A program made the position numbers and the translations under genes. 7,163 nt of DNA from an uncultured Oscillospiraceae bacterium (lineage in GTDB: Bacteria > Bacillota > Clostridia > Oscillospirales > Oscillospiraceae): NCBI GenBank assembly GCA_910585265.1, contig CAJUCA010000094.1:1-7163 (forward strand). Direction: 5' to 3'. The notes under the pieces are model-generated. The model was not told the DNA's origin. It ran no database searches and saw only the letters and a list, made by a program, of their open reading frames with translations. This document shows, one piece after another, positions 6,216 through 7,163 of the stretch. The number at the start of each line of letters is the position of its first letter. The first letter of the stretch is position 1.

Positions 6216-6249
6216 AAAGGCCGGGAGCGGGTATCCGTTCCCGGTCTTT
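6216..6249. terminator. Long hairpin terminator, likely bidirectional
   Basis: A 15-bp stem (6216-6230 with 6235-6249, two G-T pairs) closes a GTAT loop, 37 bp after the SLH-protein stop. In the plus direction the T-content is modest (TCTTT, then GGCGTTTT). In the minus direction the stem runs straight into TTTTT (complement of 6214-6218), a better intrinsic terminator. It can end the SLH transcript and any transcript coming from 6250 onward on the minus strand. Confidence 0.75.
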
Positions 6250-6919
6250 GGCGTTTTGAAGGTAGAGTAAGCCGCCTGTGCCGAAATTGTTGAATGGGCT
6301 GATGCCTACCTTTTTAGGTAAGGCAAGCATCACGTCCGGCTATGCGCCGTCCGCACTCGCCTGGACGCTGCCCGGCACCCCTGCCCCTAAAGGGGAGAAA
6401 AAGTGCAGTACCAGAAAACGGTCCATTTTATCATCCTTTTCAGGTTCAAGACCGTGGCGGGAAGGAGGCAGTGGTCTTCCGCTGCTTTTAATCCTCGTCG
6501 CAGTTTTACTCCTTTGGAGGTACGGATGCCACCAGCCCCTGTGAGAGCCACACAAACCCTTGCAGGGGCTAACACGTGGTTCTGCGTTTTTGGGTTGCGG
6601 AGTTCAATTTAGATGGGCGGATTCTTGGTGGAGGTGGAAAATATTGCAGAAGAAAATCCGTAGCTTGGTTTCAGATCTTCTGAATCTTTTGATCGTACTC
6701 TCTTTGCCGCAGAGGGCACCTCCATGATTACTGCGTAGTAAAATTTTCCCATCAGTTTTTTCAAAATCAGACCCTTCACCTGCCCTTACCGCAACTGGGA
6801 ACCACCCTTTCTTTGCCCTCCCGCATTTTGTTCTATTACCCCGCCGCCCAACGTGGAGAGGCCCCTGTATGATCCGGTGGGCGGAAATGCTTCACCAAAT
6901 CACTTTTTGCCCATCGCTC
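6250..6919. other. 670-bp stretch without a convincing gene
   Basis: No frame has the signals of a real gene. The plus strand has an 88-codon frame from GTG 6278 to 6544 with no ribosome binding site; only its last part (LPLLLILVAVLLLW) looks like a membrane segment. The minus strand has a 56-codon frame (GTG 6779 to 6609, containing MGKFYYAVIMEVPSAAKRVR) overlapped by a second open frame of about 95 codons without a usable start (6891 to 6604, containing SDFEKTDGKILLRSNHGG). There are several inverted repeats: TACCT/AGGTA near 6308-6321, CCCCTAAAGGGG near 6386-6397, AGCCCCTG/CAGGGGCT (6534-6570) and CCGCCCA/TGGGCGG (6844-6884). I recognise no tRNA, tmRNA, RNase P, 6S, SRP RNA or riboswitch. 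It could be a dispersed repeat, a decayed gene or an unrecognised RNA. Confidence 0.5.
6534..6570. repeat. 8-bp perfect inverted repeat with outer CCAC/GTGG arms
   Basis: AGCCCCTG (6534-6541) and CAGGGGCT (6563-6570) are perfect complements around a 21-nt loop. CCAC (6529-6532) and GTGG (6576-6579) can extend the stem across an uneven internal loop. No T-run lies at the right distance for a terminator. Role unknown. Confidence 0.5.
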
Positions 6920-6948
6920 TTGAGGAAATCCTTTGAAACGGATAAAAT
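6920..6948 (+). promoter_or_regulatory. Probable sigma-70-type promoter for the ECF sigma-factor gene
   Basis: TTGAGG (6920-6925, 4 of 6), a 17-bp spacer and TAAAAT (6943-6948, 5 of 6). Transcription starting near 6955 would give a leader of about 80 nt before GTG 7036. TGAAACGG just before the -10 is loosely like an ECF -35 element, so self-regulation cannot be excluded. Confidence 0.6.
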
Positions 6949-7035
6949 AAAAATCGAAATATGTTTGCCCTGCCCGCACATTTTTCCGCTCCAGCCGTTA
7001 TACACAGTGAGTGCCGCGAAAAGGGGGGGATCTCC

Positions 7036-7163
7036 GTGGCCATCGACATCGAAGACCAGTACGACAAGATCTACCGCTATTGTTATTTCCGCCTCAAAAA
7101 CCGGGAGCGGGCGGAGGACGTGACCCAGGAGACCTTCCTGCGGTGGTTCGCCAGCGACACCTA
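7036..7163 (+). CDS. ECF-type RNA polymerase sigma factor, N-terminal part (runs off the window)
   Basis: The 42 complete codons begin (M)AIDIEDQYDKIYRYCYFRL and continue with RAEDVTQETFLRWF. This is sigma-70 region 2: the aromatic/charged core-binding helix followed by the very conserved ED-x-TQETF motif. Such proteins redirect RNA polymerase to a stress or envelope regulon, often held in check by an anti-sigma factor encoded next door, which here would lie beyond the window. I chose GTG 7036 because a purine-rich ribosome binding site (AAGGGGGGGA, 7021-7030) sits 5 nt before it. An in-frame ATG at 6961 is open but has no ribosome binding site and would add residues outside the family's usual start. 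The promoter at 6920-6948 drives it. Subfamily cannot be assigned from region 2 alone. Confidence 0.9.
   Translation, partial: MAIDIEDQYDKIYRYCYFRLKNRERAEDVTQETFLRWFASDT

Noticed and set aside
5902..6333. 143-codon minus-strand frame over the last SLH domains
   Set aside because: Antisense to conserved SLH motifs and crosses the terminator hairpin.
6250..7035. tRNA, tmRNA, RNase P RNA, 6S RNA, riboswitch or CRISPR array
   Set aside because: None of the hallmark sequences or regular repeats could be found by eye on either strand.
6961..7035. ATG 6961 as start of the sigma factor
   Set aside because: No ribosome binding site before it, whereas AAGGGGGGGA sits at the right distance from GTG 7036.

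Overview
The window looks like a piece of a GC-rich, gut-type anaerobic Firmicute, probably in or near Oscillospiraceae (Flavonifractor/Lawsonibacter-like). That placement is inferred from Gram-positive secretion signals, S-layer homology (SLH) domains, G/C-ending codons, and surface-protein modules typical of that group. No rRNA or housekeeping gene is present to confirm it.

Layout. (1) 1-177: a possible 44-codon membrane peptide on the minus strand, then the ribosome binding site of the first large gene. (2) 178-1572 (+): a secreted, membrane-anchored protein with beta-rich and Ig-like regions, a Pro/Thr/Ser stalk and a C-terminal membrane anchor. It ends in a clear intrinsic terminator. 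(3) 1617-2303 (-): an OmpR/PhoB-family response regulator, convergent with the first gene; no histidine kinase is in view. (4) 2304-2507: a dense divergent control region. It holds two back-to-back extended -10 promoters around a tandem 11-bp direct repeat, then two overlapping perfect inverted repeats in the leader of the next gene. (5) 2508-6178 (+): one large surface-protein gene of about 1222 codons (signal peptide, beta-helix-like regions, Listeria/Bacteroides-type repeat, Cys/His module, Gly-rich linker, three SLH domains). It is broken into three frames by two single-base +1 shifts. (6) 6216-6249: a long hairpin terminator. (7) 6250-6919: about 670 bp with no convincing gene. (8) 6920-7163 (+): a sigma-70-type promoter and the start of an ECF sigma factor that runs off the window.

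How it may work together (inference): the response regulator lies between two envelope-protein genes, and the repeat next to its promoter is spaced as OmpR/PhoB-family sites usually are. It may therefore control itself and the SLH protein. The partial ECF sigma factor adds another envelope- or stress-type regulator nearby. I see no mobile-element protein, CRISPR array, tRNA or rRNA. The most interesting points are the shared operator-like repeat, the C6 tract at the second frameshift (sequence error, decay or phase variation), and the unexplained stretch at 6250-6919.
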